Below are positions 22,284-30,739 of a DNA stretch of 64,000 nt, piece by piece. The notes beneath the pieces are model-generated. The model had not been told where the DNA came from and did no database searches. It saw only the letters and a program-made list of their open reading frames with translations. Position numbers and translations under genes: made by a program. Position 1 is the stretch's first letter. The number at the start of each line of letters is the position of its first letter. Origin of the DNA: Arthrobacter sp. Y-9 (GTDB taxonomy: Bacteria; Actinomycetota; Actinomycetes; Actinomycetales; Micrococcaceae); NCBI RefSeq assembly GCF_029690065.1, contig NZ_CP121463.1:1736001-1800000 (forward strand), in the 5' to 3' direction.

Positions 22284-22352
22284 TTATCCAGATACTTCCA
22301 TGCTTTTTGGGGGAGCGGTGTCAGCCTCCCAGGCGCCGTGTGGCGCCGACGC

Positions 22353-22628
22353 CTATTCCTGGGACTCGAGGAGGTCCCGGAGGCCCTCCAGGATCTGCAG
22401 GGCCTCCGGCGTGCCGTACCTTTCGTCGTCGAGGCCGAGCGTCACTTCGGTGCCCTGCGTGAAGTCCGCGGTCATGACCTCCAGGAGCGAGCGGGCATCC
22501 ACCGGCTCCTGTCCCTGCTGGGTGATGGTGACCGGCAGCAGCGTCTCGGCGACGGCGCGGACGAACTGGGCGGCCGGGCGCGCGTGCAGGCCGATGGCGG
22601 CAGCGATTCGGGCGCGGACAACGGGCAC
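22353..22628 (-). CDS. ptsH: HPr family phosphocarrier protein
   Basis: Phosphotransferase-system carrier of 91 residues. The phosphorylated His lies in GLHARPAAQFV, and the regulatory-Ser region is DARSLLEVM. I choose the GTG at 22628 because GAGGAG lies just upstream; an ATG 15 bases further up would put extra residues before the usual HPr N-terminus. It diverges from a GntR regulator and no PTS enzyme I or II is nearby. Confidence 0.87.
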   Translation of the reverse strand: MPVVRARIAAAIGLHARPAAQFVRAVAETLLPVTITQQGQEPVDARSLLEVMTADFTQGTEVTLGLDDERYGTPEALQILEGLRDLLESQE

Positions 22629-22643
22629 AGGGACTCCTCGAAT

Positions 22644-22660
22644 GTTCATTAGACCGGTAC
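22644..22660. promoter_or_regulatory. Candidate GntR/DasR-type operator half-site
   Basis: The HPr-gntR spacer holds ACCGGTCTA (read on the minus strand), which matches one half of the DasR dre consensus (TGGTCTAGACCA). The second half is poor. It lies just upstream of the HPr RBS. Weak evidence. Confidence 0.3.
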
Positions 22661-22718
22661 AGCTATCTGAACAAGAATAGTAGTTGTCCACCATCCACTT
22701 TTCATTGCGGAGAACAGC

Positions 22719-23513
22719 ATGCCCCCCAGTGCGTCGGCCATCAGTGGAGAGATCGACAGGGAAAGCCCTGTGCCGCTCTATGAGCAGCTCAAATCTCTCC
22801 TGCTGGTCTTCATCGACACCAAGTGCCAGCCGGGCACGGAGCTGCCCTCTGAGCGCGCCCTGTGCGAACGTTTCGGTCTGGCGCGCATGACCGTCCGGCA
22901 GGCGCTGGATTCCCTGGCACGCGACAATGTGGTCGACCGTATGGTGGGGGTGGGGACCTTCGTCCATCGGCCCAAGATGGACTTGCAGCTCAAGCTGACC
23001 TCGTACAGCGAGGAGATGCAGCGACGCGGCATGGTTCCGACGTCGCGCGTCCTCAGCTTCGAGGAGATCCACTCGAATGCCCATCTGGCCCGTGAGCTCG
23101 AGGTGCCGGAGGGGACCGCCGTGGTGCGCTTCAGGCGCCTGCTGCTCGCGGACAACGAACCGATGAGCGTGGACGAGAACTTCATCGTCTCCTCGCGGGC
23201 GCCGGGGATCACGGCGGGGAAGGCTCCCGTGTCGCTCTACGGGGAGCTGGAGCAGAACTACGGTCTGGTGATGGACTGGGGGGAGGACATCGTGGAAGCG
23301 ACGGCGGCGAGCCCCTCCGTGGCCACGCTCCTCAAGGTGGACATCGGCTCACCCTTGCTCAAGATCCAGCGGCACGCCTATGTGGCGGACACGGTCGTCG
23401 ACTATTCCGTGTCCTATTACCGTGCCGACCGTTACTCGCTCAGGGTGCCGCTCCAGAGGCAGGGCAAGAAGTCACCCCGCAACTACCGGGCCGCGCCGCC
23501 GCCGCGTCCCTGA
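22719..23513 (+). CDS. GntR/HutC family transcriptional regulator (DasR-like)
   Basis: Regulator of 264 residues. An N-terminal winged helix (VPLYEQLKSLLLVFIDTK to VGVGTFVH, about 15-85) is followed by a UTRA ligand domain that binds sugar-phosphate-like effectors in its family. The ATG at 22719 has CGGAG 9 bases upstream. Divergence from HPr suggests control of PTS-linked sugar (for example N-acetylglucosamine) metabolism, as for DasR/NagR, but the effector is not shown by sequence. Confidence 0.87.
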   Translation: MPPSASAISGEIDRESPVPLYEQLKSLLLVFIDTKCQPGTELPSERALCERFGLARMTVRQALDSLARDNVVDRMVGVGTFVHRPKMDLQLKLTSYSEEMQRRGMVPTSRVLSFEEIHSNAHLARELEVPEGTAVVRFRRLLLADNEPMSVDENFIVSSRAPGITAGKAPVSLYGELEQNYGLVMDWGEDIVEATAASPSVATLLKVDIGSPLLKIQRHAYVADTVVDYSVSYYRADRYSLRVPLQRQGKKSPRNYRAAPPPRP

Positions 23514-23689
23514 GCGGCGCCCCAGGGCGTCTGACAGCATGCCGGCGGAAAGGGCTGGGTCCAGCGGACGCCGTGGCACTGCCATGACGCTGAGGAGCCA
23601 GTGCAGCGCTGCGGCAGCGAGGTGGCCGGCACGGCGGTACGGCAGACACCCTGACAAAGCCTGCACCCTGACAAAGCCCAGAACCACGA

Positions 23690-23723
23690 AAAGGCCCCCT
23701 CCAGTTTCCTGGAGGGGGCCTTT
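23690..23723. terminator. Terminator between gntR and qcrB
   Basis: AAAGGCCCCCTCCAG pairs with CTGGAGGGGGCCTTT across a short loop. It lies between convergent genes and works on both strands because the stem ends in A/T runs. The 175 bases between gntR and this hairpin show nothing else. Confidence 0.87.
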
Positions 23724-23739
23724 CGGCTGTGTGCCGCTA

Positions 23740-25431
23740 TTAGTGGCTCAGGCTCTTGCTGTCCTCGCCGGACTCGACCTCGGCGTGGTGGCCGTGGCCG
23801 TGAGCGGCCTCGAGCTCCGCCGGAGTCACCGGTGCGACGCGGTCTTCGAAGAACCACTTCGAGAACTTCGCACGACGGCGTTCCTTGCTGTCCACCACAC
23901 CCTGCGCGTTCGGCTGTGCGGGGAGCGGCTTCGGCGACTCGAAGGCCACCAGGCGGTAGCGCTTGTAGTCGTTCAGCGGCTCGTGGACCTCGATGAACTC
24001 ACCGTGCGGCAGGCGCACGATGCGTCCGGTCTCGCGACCGTGCAGGGCGATCTCGCGGTCCTTGCGCTGCAGCGCCAGGGCCACACGCTTGGCCACGAAG
24101 AAGCCGATGATCGGGCCGATGAAGAACAGCGCGCGGAGCCAGTAGGTCACGTCGTTCAGCGACACCTTGAAGTGGGTGGCGATGAGGTCGGAGCTGGCGG
24201 CTGCCCACATCACGCAGTAGAACACGATGCCTGCGACGCCGATGGCGGTGCGGGTCGGTGCGTTGCGAGGACGGTCCAGCACGTGGTGCTCGCGGTCGTC
24301 CTTGGTGATCCAGCGTTCGATCCACGGGTACGTGAACAGGACGGTGAACACGATGCCCGCGGGCACGAGGGCCGGCAGCAGCACGTTCAGGGTCAGCGTG
24401 TGATCGAAGATGATGAACTCGAAGTGCTGGCGGTAGCCGCCGATCGCTCCGATGACACCGGGCATCAGACGCAGTGCGCCATCGACCCAGCCGATGTACC
24501 AGTCAGGCTGGGTGCCTGCGGACACGGGGGAGGGGTCGTACGGACCGTAGTTCCAGATCGGGTTGATCGTGAAGAAGCCGGCCATCAGGGCGATCACGCC
24601 GAAGACGATGAAGAAGAATCCACCGGCCTTCGCGGCGTAGACCGGGCCGAGGGGGTAGCCGACCACGTTGCGGTCGTTGCGGCCCGGGCCGGGGTACTGC
24701 GTGTGCTTGTGGACCACGACCATGAACAGGTGGATGGCGACCATCAGCAGGATGAGTGCCGGAACCAGCAGGATGTGGAGCACGTACAGGCGGCCGATGA
24801 TCGCGGTGCCGGGGAACTCTCCGCCGAAGAGGAAGAAGGAGATCCAGGTGCCGATCACGGGGATCGACTTGATGACGCCGTCGATGATGCGGAGGCCGTT
24901 GCCGGAGAGCAGGTCATCGGGGAGCGAGTAGCCGGTGAAGCCGGCGGCCATGGCCAGGATCAGCAGGACACCGCCCACCACCCAGTTGAGCTCACGGGGC
25001 TTGCGGAATGCGCCGGTGAAGAACACGCGGAGCATATGCACGGACACGGAGGCCACGAAGAGCAGGGCTGCCCAGTGGTGGACTTGACGCATGAACAGAC
25101 CGCCACGCACCTCGAACGAGATGTTCAGCGAGGAGTTGTACGCGACCGACATCTCCACGTTGTAGAGCGGCGAGTAGCTGCCCTGGTAGTGGGTCTCCGC
25201 CATGGACGGGTCGAAGAAGAACGTCAGGAAGGTTCCCGACATCAGCAGGATGACGAAGGAGTACAGTGCCACCTCGCCAAACATGAAGGACCAGTGGTCC
25301 GGGAAGACCTTGCGACCGAACTCCTTCAGGATGCCGGATCCACCGACACGCTGATCGACGAAGTCAGTGAAGCGGCCGAACTTGGTCTCCGCCTGATAGG
25401 TGGATTGCTCAGCTGTTGAGGCGGCGCTCAT
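23740..25431 (-). CDS. qcrB: Cytochrome bc1 complex cytochrome b subunit
   Basis: Quinol-oxidising membrane subunit of about 563 residues, the long actinobacterial form. Haem-ligand pairs are in RQVHHWAALLFVASVSVHM and LYVLHILLVPALIL with VAIHLFMVVVHKH. A hydrophilic C-terminal extension of about 120 residues ends His-rich (AHGHGHHAE). The start ATG at 25431 has GGGAG 10 bases upstream and overlaps the end of qcrA by 23 bases. It is the last gene of ctaE-qcrC-qcrA-qcrB. Family role: menaquinol to cytochrome c electron transfer. Confidence 0.95.
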   Translation of the reverse strand: MSAASTAEQSTYQAETKFGRFTDFVDQRVGGSGILKEFGRKVFPDHWSFMFGEVALYSFVILLMSGTFLTFFFDPSMAETHYQGSYSPLYNVEMSVAYNSSLNISFEVRGGLFMRQVHHWAALLFVASVSVHMLRVFFTGAFRKPRELNWVVGGVLLILAMAAGFTGYSLPDDLLSGNGLRIIDGVIKSIPVIGTWISFFLFGGEFPGTAIIGRLYVLHILLVPALILLMVAIHLFMVVVHKHTQYPGPGRNDRNVVGYPLGPVYAAKAGGFFFIVFGVIALMAGFFTINPIWNYGPYDPSPVSAGTQPDWYIGWVDGALRLMPGVIGAIGGYRQHFEFIIFDHTLTLNVLLPALVPAGIVFTVLFTYPWIERWITKDDREHHVLDRPRNAPTRTAIGVAGIVFYCVMWAAASSDLIATHFKVSLNDVTYWLRALFFIGPIIGFFVAKRVALALQRKDREIALHGRETGRIVRLPHGEFIEVHEPLNDYKRYRLVAFESPKPLPAQPNAQGVVDSKERRRAKFSKWFFEDRVAPVTPAELEAAHGHGHHAEVESGEDSKSLSH

Positions 25432-26479
25432 GCTCGTCACGCTCCCAGTAACTCGGTCCGACAGGTTCATGGAAATCGCTCGTGGCGACCAGGTAGCCCT
25501 CTTCGTCGACGGCGATCGGCAGCTGCGGCAGCGGACGGCTGGCCGGGCCGAAGATGACCTCGCACTCGTGTGTCAGGTCGAAGGTCGACTGGTGACACGG
25601 GCAGAGCAGGTGGTGCGTCTGCTGCTCGTACAGAGCAACCGGGCAACCAACGTGCGTGCAGATCTTGGAGTAGGCGACGATGCCGTTGTAGGCCCAGTTC
25701 TCACGCCCGGGGGAGGGGTGAAGCTCATCCGGGTTCAGACGCATCAGCAGAACGACGGCCTTGGCCTTCTCGTTCAGCTTGCCGTGCTCCAGCTCGTTCA
25801 GGCCCTCCGGGATCACGTGGAACGCGGAGCCGATGGTGACATCCGATGCCTTGATGGGGGTGCCATCAGGGTCACGGGTGAGGCGCTTGAGCTTGCCGTC
25901 CTTGGGAGCCCACATGGTGTGTGCGAGCTTGTCGTCCGGACGCGGTCCCAGATCTCCGAAGACGGCCAGAGCAGGCAGGGGAGCCAGCGCGACCGCACCC
26001 AGGAGGGTGTTCCGGATGAGGGGGCGGCGCTTGATGCCGGATTCCTCGATGATCGTGTCCGCGATGGCCACGGCTGCCACACGGTCGTCCTCGGACCGCA
26101 GCTCGTGCCGCTCCTCGGAGACTTCGTGATCGGGCATCAGGGTCTTCGCCCAGTGCACGATGCCCGTGCCGATGCCAAGCATTGCGAAAGCGGTGCCAAG
26201 GCCGAGCAGCATGTTCTGCAGGCTGATGTCACGAGTCGTGGACTTGTTGGTCAGATCGATGGCGAAGTACGCCACCAGGAAGACCAAGGTGCCGATCACG
26301 GACACGATGAACAGGATGGCTACCTGCCGCTCCGCCCGCTTGGCGGCCTTGGGGTTTTTGTCGGCGAGTCGAGGACGGTGAGGAGGAATTCCAGGATCCT
26401 GGAATGCTCCCTCATCGTTCTGACCAGCCGTAGCTACGGTGCCCGAGCCTGTCGAGCTGCCGTCACTATGGTTGCCCAT
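25409..26479 (-). CDS. qcrA: Rieske iron-sulfur subunit of the bc1 complex
   Basis: 356 residues with an actinobacterial N-terminal extension and three hydrophobic segments (about 50-75, 85-110 and 160-180). The C-terminal Rieske domain has both cluster-binding loops: CTHVGC and CPCHQSTFDL. It lies between qcrC and qcrB, overlapping qcrB. Fe-S assembly may depend on ErpA encoded nearby (inference). Confidence 0.95.
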   Translation of the reverse strand: MGNHSDGSSTGSGTVATAGQNDEGAFQDPGIPPHRPRLADKNPKAAKRAERQVAILFIVSVIGTLVFLVAYFAIDLTNKSTTRDISLQNMLLGLGTAFAMLGIGTGIVHWAKTLMPDHEVSEERHELRSEDDRVAAVAIADTIIEESGIKRRPLIRNTLLGAVALAPLPALAVFGDLGPRPDDKLAHTMWAPKDGKLKRLTRDPDGTPIKASDVTIGSAFHVIPEGLNELEHGKLNEKAKAVVLLMRLNPDELHPSPGRENWAYNGIVAYSKICTHVGCPVALYEQQTHHLLCPCHQSTFDLTHECEVIFGPASRPLPQLPIAVDEEGYLVATSDFHEPVGPSYWERDEHERRLNS

Positions 26480-26578
26480 GGTTCCCCTTTTTCCCTCTCT
26501 GAGTTCGGCTGTTGCCGAAGATCTTCAATTTCAGCGCCGCCGTCTTGACAGCGGCAAAGTTTGCGCCCGCGCTGTCGG

Positions 26579-27367
26579 TCAGCTGCTGCGCGAGGTCAGC
26601 CAGATGGTGAAGCCGATGATCACGGCCAGACCTGCAGTCCACACGAAGAGGCCCTCGGAGACCGGACCCAGTGCGCCGAGGTCGGCGCCACCCGGGGACG
26701 GGTTGTTCTCGATGGTCTTCAGGAAGGTGATGATGTCGCGCTTGCCCTCCGGGGAGATGTTCGCGTCACTGAAGACAGGCATGTTCTGCGGGCCGGTGAC
26801 CATGGCCTCGTAGATGTGCTTGCTTTCAACACCGTGCAGGGTCGGAGCGAACTTGCCCCGGGTCAGCGCACCACCGGCGGCGGCGGCGTTGTGGCACATG
26901 GCGCAGTTGACGCGGAAGAGCTCGCCACCCTTGGCGGCATCACCCTTCTCATCCAGGATGTGCGCGTCCGGAACGCTCGGGCCCGGAGCCAGGGACGCCA
27001 CGTAGGCGGCCAGCTGGCGGGTCTGGTCCTCGTTGAACTGCTTCGGCTTGATCTGCGCCTGCGGGCCGTTCATCTGCATGGGCATGCGACCGGTGCCGAC
27101 CTGGAAGTCGACCGCGGCGGCGCCGACGCCGACCAGGGACGGACCGTCCTTGGTGCCGGCCGCGCCCATCCCGTGACAGGTGGAGCAGTTGGCCACGAAC
27201 AGCTTCTTGCCTTCAGCGGCATCGCTGGCGCTGTAGCTCTGGGTCTCGGCCTTGGCCTGGTTGGCCGTGGAAGCCGCCGCGTAGAGGCCACCGGTGAAGA
27301 GCAGACCCAACAACAGCAAGGCGATTGCCGCGAGCGGATGACGTCGCTTCAGGGAGAGTGCCTTCAC
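26579..27367 (-). CDS. qcrC: Di-haem cytochrome c subunit of the bc1 complex
   Basis: 262 residues. An N-terminal signal/anchor helix (HPLAAIALLLLGLLFTGG) is followed by two cytochrome c domains with CSTCH and CAMCH haem-binding motifs, then a C-terminal membrane helix (about 235-255). This di-haem subunit replaces a soluble cytochrome c in actinobacterial bc1-aa3 supercomplexes. The start is GTG at 27367 with AAAGGA upstream. Confidence 0.95.
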   Translation of the reverse strand: MKALSLKRRHPLAAIALLLLGLLFTGGLYAAASTANQAKAETQSYSASDAAEGKKLFVANCSTCHGMGAAGTKDGPSLVGVGAAAVDFQVGTGRMPMQMNGPQAQIKPKQFNEDQTRQLAAYVASLAPGPSVPDAHILDEKGDAAKGGELFRVNCAMCHNAAAAGGALTRGKFAPTLHGVESKHIYEAMVTGPQNMPVFSDANISPEGKRDIITFLKTIENNPSPGGADLGALGPVSEGLFVWTAGLAVIIGFTIWLTSRSS

Positions 27368-27452
27368 TTGGTGGTTCCTTTGATCGATCGTGCACTTGCC
27401 AGCCAGGCAGGTGCGTTGTTTTCTTTGCCGTGTTCCGTGCTCAAGGCACCGG

Positions 27453-28091
27453 TCACTTCAGGACGTAGATGACCAGGAAGAGGCCGATCCACACGACGTC
27501 GACGAAGTGCCAGTAGTAAGAGGTCACGATCGCCGAGGTCGCTTCAAAGTGGCCGAACTTCTTGGCCGCGTACGAACGCCCGAGGATGAACAGGAACGCG
27601 ATGAGGCCGCCGATGACGTGCAGGCCGTGGAAGCCCGTGGTCATGTAGAAGGCCGAGCCGTAGGCGTTGGCGTTCAGGGTCACGTGCTCGCTGGTCAGCA
27701 TCGCGTACTCGGTGGCCTGACCGGCCACGAAGAAGGCACCCATGAGGAACGTCAGGATGAACCATTCGTTCATCCCCCAGCGGGTGAACTGGAAGACGCC
27801 ACCGGTGCGGCGGGGCTGCAGACGCTCTGCGGCGAAGACGCCCATCTGGCAGGTGAAGGAGGAGAGCACCAGAACAATGGTGTTCACCAGGGCGAAGGGG
27901 AAGTTCAGCTTCGCAGTCTCTTCGGCCCAGAGCTCACCGGAGGTGGAGCGCAGGGTGAAGTACATGGCAAAAAGGCCGGCGAAGAACATCAGCTCGCTGG
28001 ACAGCCACACCACGGTCCCAACGGAAACCATGTTTGGCCTGTTCAGCGTGGGATGCGCCGGGGTACTGGGGGCATGAGTCGCTGTGGTCAC
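27453..28091 (-). CDS. ctaE: Cytochrome c oxidase subunit III
   Basis: Helical subunit of about 212 residues. [15 protein letters not shown], the conserved ECG-less actinobacterial N-terminus, and [15 protein letters not shown] are typical. I take the GTG at 28091 as start: CATAAT lies 6 bases upstream, so the transcript is probably leaderless, and no RBS is visible for an earlier start. It is the first gene of the qcr operon and diverges from trpD. Confidence 0.93.
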   Translation of the reverse strand: MTTATHAPSTPAHPTLNRPNMVSVGTVVWLSSELMFFAGLFAMYFTLRSTSGELWAEETAKLNFPFALVNTIVLVLSSFTCQMGVFAAERLQPRRTGGVFQFTRWGMNEWFILTFLMGAFFVAGQATEYAMLTSEHVTLNANAYGSAFYMTTGFHGLHVIGGLIAFLFILGRSYAAKKFGHFEATSAIVTSYYWHFVDVVWIGLFLVIYVLK

Positions 28092-28097
28092 ATAGAC

Positions 28098-28103
28098 ATT
28101 ATG
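28098..28103 (-). promoter_or_regulatory. -10 element for ctaE-qcrCAB
   Basis: CATAAT on the minus strand, 6 bases before the ctaE GTG. The spacing implies a leaderless mRNA. Confidence 0.55.
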
Positions 28104-28240
28104 TCTGCAAAACGGCGCGGTGCCCAACGCAAAGCGCCGTTTCGGCCCACTTTTTCTACAGAGGTGCGAAAACTACCGTGGTTTTCCGCACCAGGAGAGG
28201 TGCTGCAGTTCACATTGCGGGTCCGACGGCGTTGCGTCGA

Positions 28241-28246
28241 TAGGAT
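28241..28246 (+). promoter_or_regulatory. -10 element for trpD
   Basis: TAGGAT lies exactly 6 bases before the trpD GTG at 28253. No RBS is present, so a leaderless mRNA is likely. Confidence 0.55.
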
Positions 28247-28252
28247 CTACAC

Positions 28253-29311
28253 GTGAGTAACGACGTTCAGACCCCGCGAGTTCCCTGGACCTGGCCGCTC
28301 CTGATCAGCGCGCTCGTCCGCGGTGAAGATCTGCCGTCCGAAGCCACGGCCTGGGCCATGGCTGAGGTCATGGATGGTGCGGCGAACCCTGCGCAGCTCG
28401 CCGGATTCCTGGTGGGTCTGCGAGCCAAGGGTGAAACCGTCGAGGAGATCGACGGCCTCGCCGGCACCATGCTCGCTCGCGCCGAGCGCATCGCCGTTCC
28501 CGGGGAGACCCTGGACATCGTGGGCACGGGTGGAGACGGACTGGACACCGTGAACATCTCCACCATGTCCTCTCTCGTGGTCGTGGGCGCCGGGCGCACC
28601 GTGGTGAAGCACGGCAACCGTGGCGCCTCGACCAAGGCCGGGTCCGCCGACGTGATCGAAGCGCTGGGGGTCCGACTGGACCTTCCGGCGCAGCGGGTCG
28701 CCGAGATCGCCACCGAGGTCGGGATCACCCTCTGCTTCGCCCAGGTCTTCCACCCCTCCTTCCGGCATGCCGGCGGGGTGCGCCGCGACCTCGGCATCCC
28801 GACGGCCTTCAACGTCCTCGGGCCGCTGACCAATCCGGCGGGCGTGACCGCACAGGCTCTCGGCGTGGCGAACGAGCGGATGGCGCCCCTGATGGCCGGC
28901 GTGCTTGCCCGGCGTGGCACCCGCGCGCTCGTGTTCCGCGGTGACGACGGCCGCGACAAGATCACCACCTCGGGCCTGTCGACCGTCTGGGAGGTCCGCG
29001 ACGGCGACATCCAGGTTCATCGGCTGGATCCCCGTGACTTCGGGATCGAGCTGGTTCCAGTCGAGGCGCTCAAGGGGTCCGACGCGGACAGCAATGCCGA
29101 CCTGGTGCGCCGCTTCCTGGCGGGTGAGAAGGGGCCGGTGCGTGACGCCGTCGTGCTCAATGCGGCCGCCGGCCTGGTCGCGGCAGACGCCGACCACGAT
29201 GCTCCCCTGAAGGAACGGCTGAGGAACGCCCAGCTGGTGGCCGAGAGGTCGATCGACTCCGGCGCGGCCGCCGACGTGCTGGAACGTTGGGTGCAGGCCA
29301 CCCGGCGCTGA
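28253..29311 (+). CDS. trpD: Anthranilate phosphoribosyltransferase
   Basis: Adds phosphoribosyl to anthranilate in tryptophan synthesis, 352 residues. The PRPP/Mg site motif is [17 protein letters not shown], and [21 protein letters not shown] contacts anthranilate. It is not clustered with other trp genes, as is common in actinobacteria, where it faces ctaE. Its terminator has been split by a mobile element. Confidence 0.95.
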   Translation: MSNDVQTPRVPWTWPLLISALVRGEDLPSEATAWAMAEVMDGAANPAQLAGFLVGLRAKGETVEEIDGLAGTMLARAERIAVPGETLDIVGTGGDGLDTVNISTMSSLVVVGAGRTVVKHGNRGASTKAGSADVIEALGVRLDLPAQRVAEIATEVGITLCFAQVFHPSFRHAGGVRRDLGIPTAFNVLGPLTNPAGVTAQALGVANERMAPLMAGVLARRGTRALVFRGDDGRDKITTSGLSTVWEVRDGDIQVHRLDPRDFGIELVPVEALKGSDADSNADLVRRFLAGEKGPVRDAVVLNAAAGLVAADADHDAPLKERLRNAQLVAERSIDSGAAADVLERWVQATRR

Positions 29312-29381
29312 GCGGAGGCGCCCGTGAAGGTCAGGAGTGAGTGGCACGGGCGACGCAGACGAAGAGAGGGCTCCCGAATCA

Positions 29382-29405
29382 TGAACTGGTCCCCGGAAGT
29401 TGGAC
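29382..29405 (+). repeat. Left terminal inverted repeat of the IS3-type element
   Basis: Begins TGAACTGGTCCCCGGAAG and continues to GTTGGAC. It matches the right end at 23 of 24 bases. Confidence 0.9.
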
Positions 29406-29547
29406 TGGTTTTAGGCTAGGCCTTGGAGTGACTGCGGGCTCTTTCCGACTCCTTGCGTGTTCTTTCGAAGGTGTTCGCGGTAGGTCTCGATGGCATTCGT
29501 TGGTGGATTCTGCGCTATTCATCGGGTTCTGAATTCATCTTTCGATG

Positions 29548-29553
29548 TACAGT
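29548..29553 (+). promoter_or_regulatory. -10 element and possible operator of the metal-sensor operon
   Basis: TACAGT lies 6 bases before the ATG of the ArsR gene. Immediately upstream is the dyad CATC-TTTC-GATG (29,535-29,546), where a repressor bound there would block the promoter. The operator role is inferred. Confidence 0.4.
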
Positions 29554-29559
29554 TGAGGT

Positions 29560-29886
29560 ATGGAGACCTTGACGCACGCCCCGGTCCTGGCGCGATTTGG
29601 ATACGCCGTTTCGGATACTACGAGGGCCCGGATTCTGCTGGCTCTGGCCGAAGCCCCGGCTTACCCTTCGGATCTGGCCGAGGTGCTCGGCGTGACGCGG
29701 CAGAGCATGTCGAATCATCTGGCGTGCTTGCGAGGCTGCGGTCTGGTCGTCTCGGTCCCTGACGGTCGTCGGAGCCGGTATGAACTCGCGGATCAACGTT
29801 TGGGGCATGCGCTGCGGGATTTGCTCGGGGTGGTTCTGGCCGTGGATCCGGAGTGCTGCGCGCCCGACGGGACGTGTGTCGCATGA
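29560..29886 (+). CDS. CmtR-like ArsR family metal-sensing repressor (Cd/Pb type)
   Basis: Winged-helix regulator of 108 residues. The recognition helix region LGVTRQSMSNHLACLRGC contains the two cysteines (ACLRGC) that match the Cys57/Cys61 pair of M. tuberculosis CmtR. The C-terminal VDPECC supplies the third ligand position. CmtR senses Cd(II) and Pb(II). The gene overlaps the CDF transporter by 4 bases (ATGA) and is inside the IS ends. The start is probably leaderless: GAGG lies only one base before the ATG, too close for a normal RBS. Confidence 0.83.
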   Translation: METLTHAPVLARFGYAVSDTTRARILLALAEAPAYPSDLAEVLGVTRQSMSNHLACLRGCGLVVSVPDGRRSRYELADQRLGHALRDLLGVVLAVDPECCAPDGTCVA

Positions 29887-30677
29887 GTGCCCTGGTCTCA
29901 CTTAGCCCGGATCGCCGCTTGGTGTTGATGCGTAGGATCCGCCTGTTCGCCGCGGCCACCATCACCTATAACGTCATCGAGGCGGTGGTGGCGCTCTGGG
30001 CCGGGGGCGTGGCTGATTCTTCGGCGCTGATCGGGTTCGGCCTGGACTCGGTGATCGAGGTCAGTTCCGCCGTTGCACTGTCCTGGCAGTTCTCGGCCAA
30101 GGACCCCGAACGGCGAGAGCGCCTGACGCTACGCCTGATCGCCCTGTCCTTCTTCGCTCTGGCATTGTTCGTGACGGTTGATTCGATCCGTTCGCTTCTG
30201 GGAGGCGGGGAGGCTCAGCACTCGCCCGTCGGGATCGTGATCGCGGCGTTGAGTCTGGCCATCATGCCGGTCCTGTCCTGGCTGCAACGCCGTGCTGGCC
30301 GGGAACTCGGGTCCCGGACCGCGGTCGCTGATTCCCATCAGACCCTGCTGTGCACCTACCTCTCCGCGGTCCTCTTGGCAGGGCTACTGCTGAACAGCCT
30401 GTTCGGTTGGTGGTGGGCCGATGCCGGGGCGGCACTGATCATCGCCGGCATCGCAGTCAAGGAAGGCCTCAACGCCTGGAAAGGTGATGTCTGCTGCACC
30501 GTTCCCGGCGCGTCGACCGGCGGCGAGGGCGATGACTGCTGCGCCCCCGCCAAGGAAGCCGATCTCTCCGCCAACGCGCAGACGATGATGGGGCACGGGT
30601 GCTCCTGCTGCACCCCGGAATCGACGGGCGAGCCTTCCCGCACCACGTTCTCACTCACCCACAAGCCCCATAGCTAG
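29883..30677 (+). CDS. Cation diffusion facilitator family transporter with Cys-rich tail
   Basis: Membrane protein of 264 residues with about six hydrophobic segments between residues 15 and 190 (for example TYNVIEAVVALWAGGVADSS and YLSAVLLAGLLLNSLFGWWW). DSSALIGFGLDS and VADSHQT occupy the places of the CDF metal-site motifs. The cytosolic tail carries three Cys-Cys groups (VCCTV, DDCCAP, GCSCCTP) plus a nearby His, suited to soft metals. With the CmtR-like partner this suggests Cd/Pb or Zn export (inference). Translationally coupled to the regulator. Confidence 0.83.
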   Translation: MSALVSLSPDRRLVLMRRIRLFAAATITYNVIEAVVALWAGGVADSSALIGFGLDSVIEVSSAVALSWQFSAKDPERRERLTLRLIALSFFALALFVTVDSIRSLLGGGEAQHSPVGIVIAALSLAIMPVLSWLQRRAGRELGSRTAVADSHQTLLCTYLSAVLLAGLLLNSLFGWWWADAGAALIIAGIAVKEGLNAWKGDVCCTVPGASTGGEGDDCCAPAKEADLSANAQTMMGHGCSCCTPESTGEPSRTTFSLTHKPHS

Positions 30678-30739
30678 ACAACACACCGCCGCGTCTCAGG
30701 GGATCTGTCGGCAGTAGTGGCGAACGAGGCGAACCCGTG

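Noticed and set aside
23380-25419. Long plus-strand frame opposite qcrB (about 679 codons)
   Set aside because: Antisense of a certain membrane subunit gene. The product is Asp/Glu/Gly/His-rich with no domain. Similar long shadows lie opposite ctaD (19,911-21,773) and the M13 peptidase (7,486-9,033).
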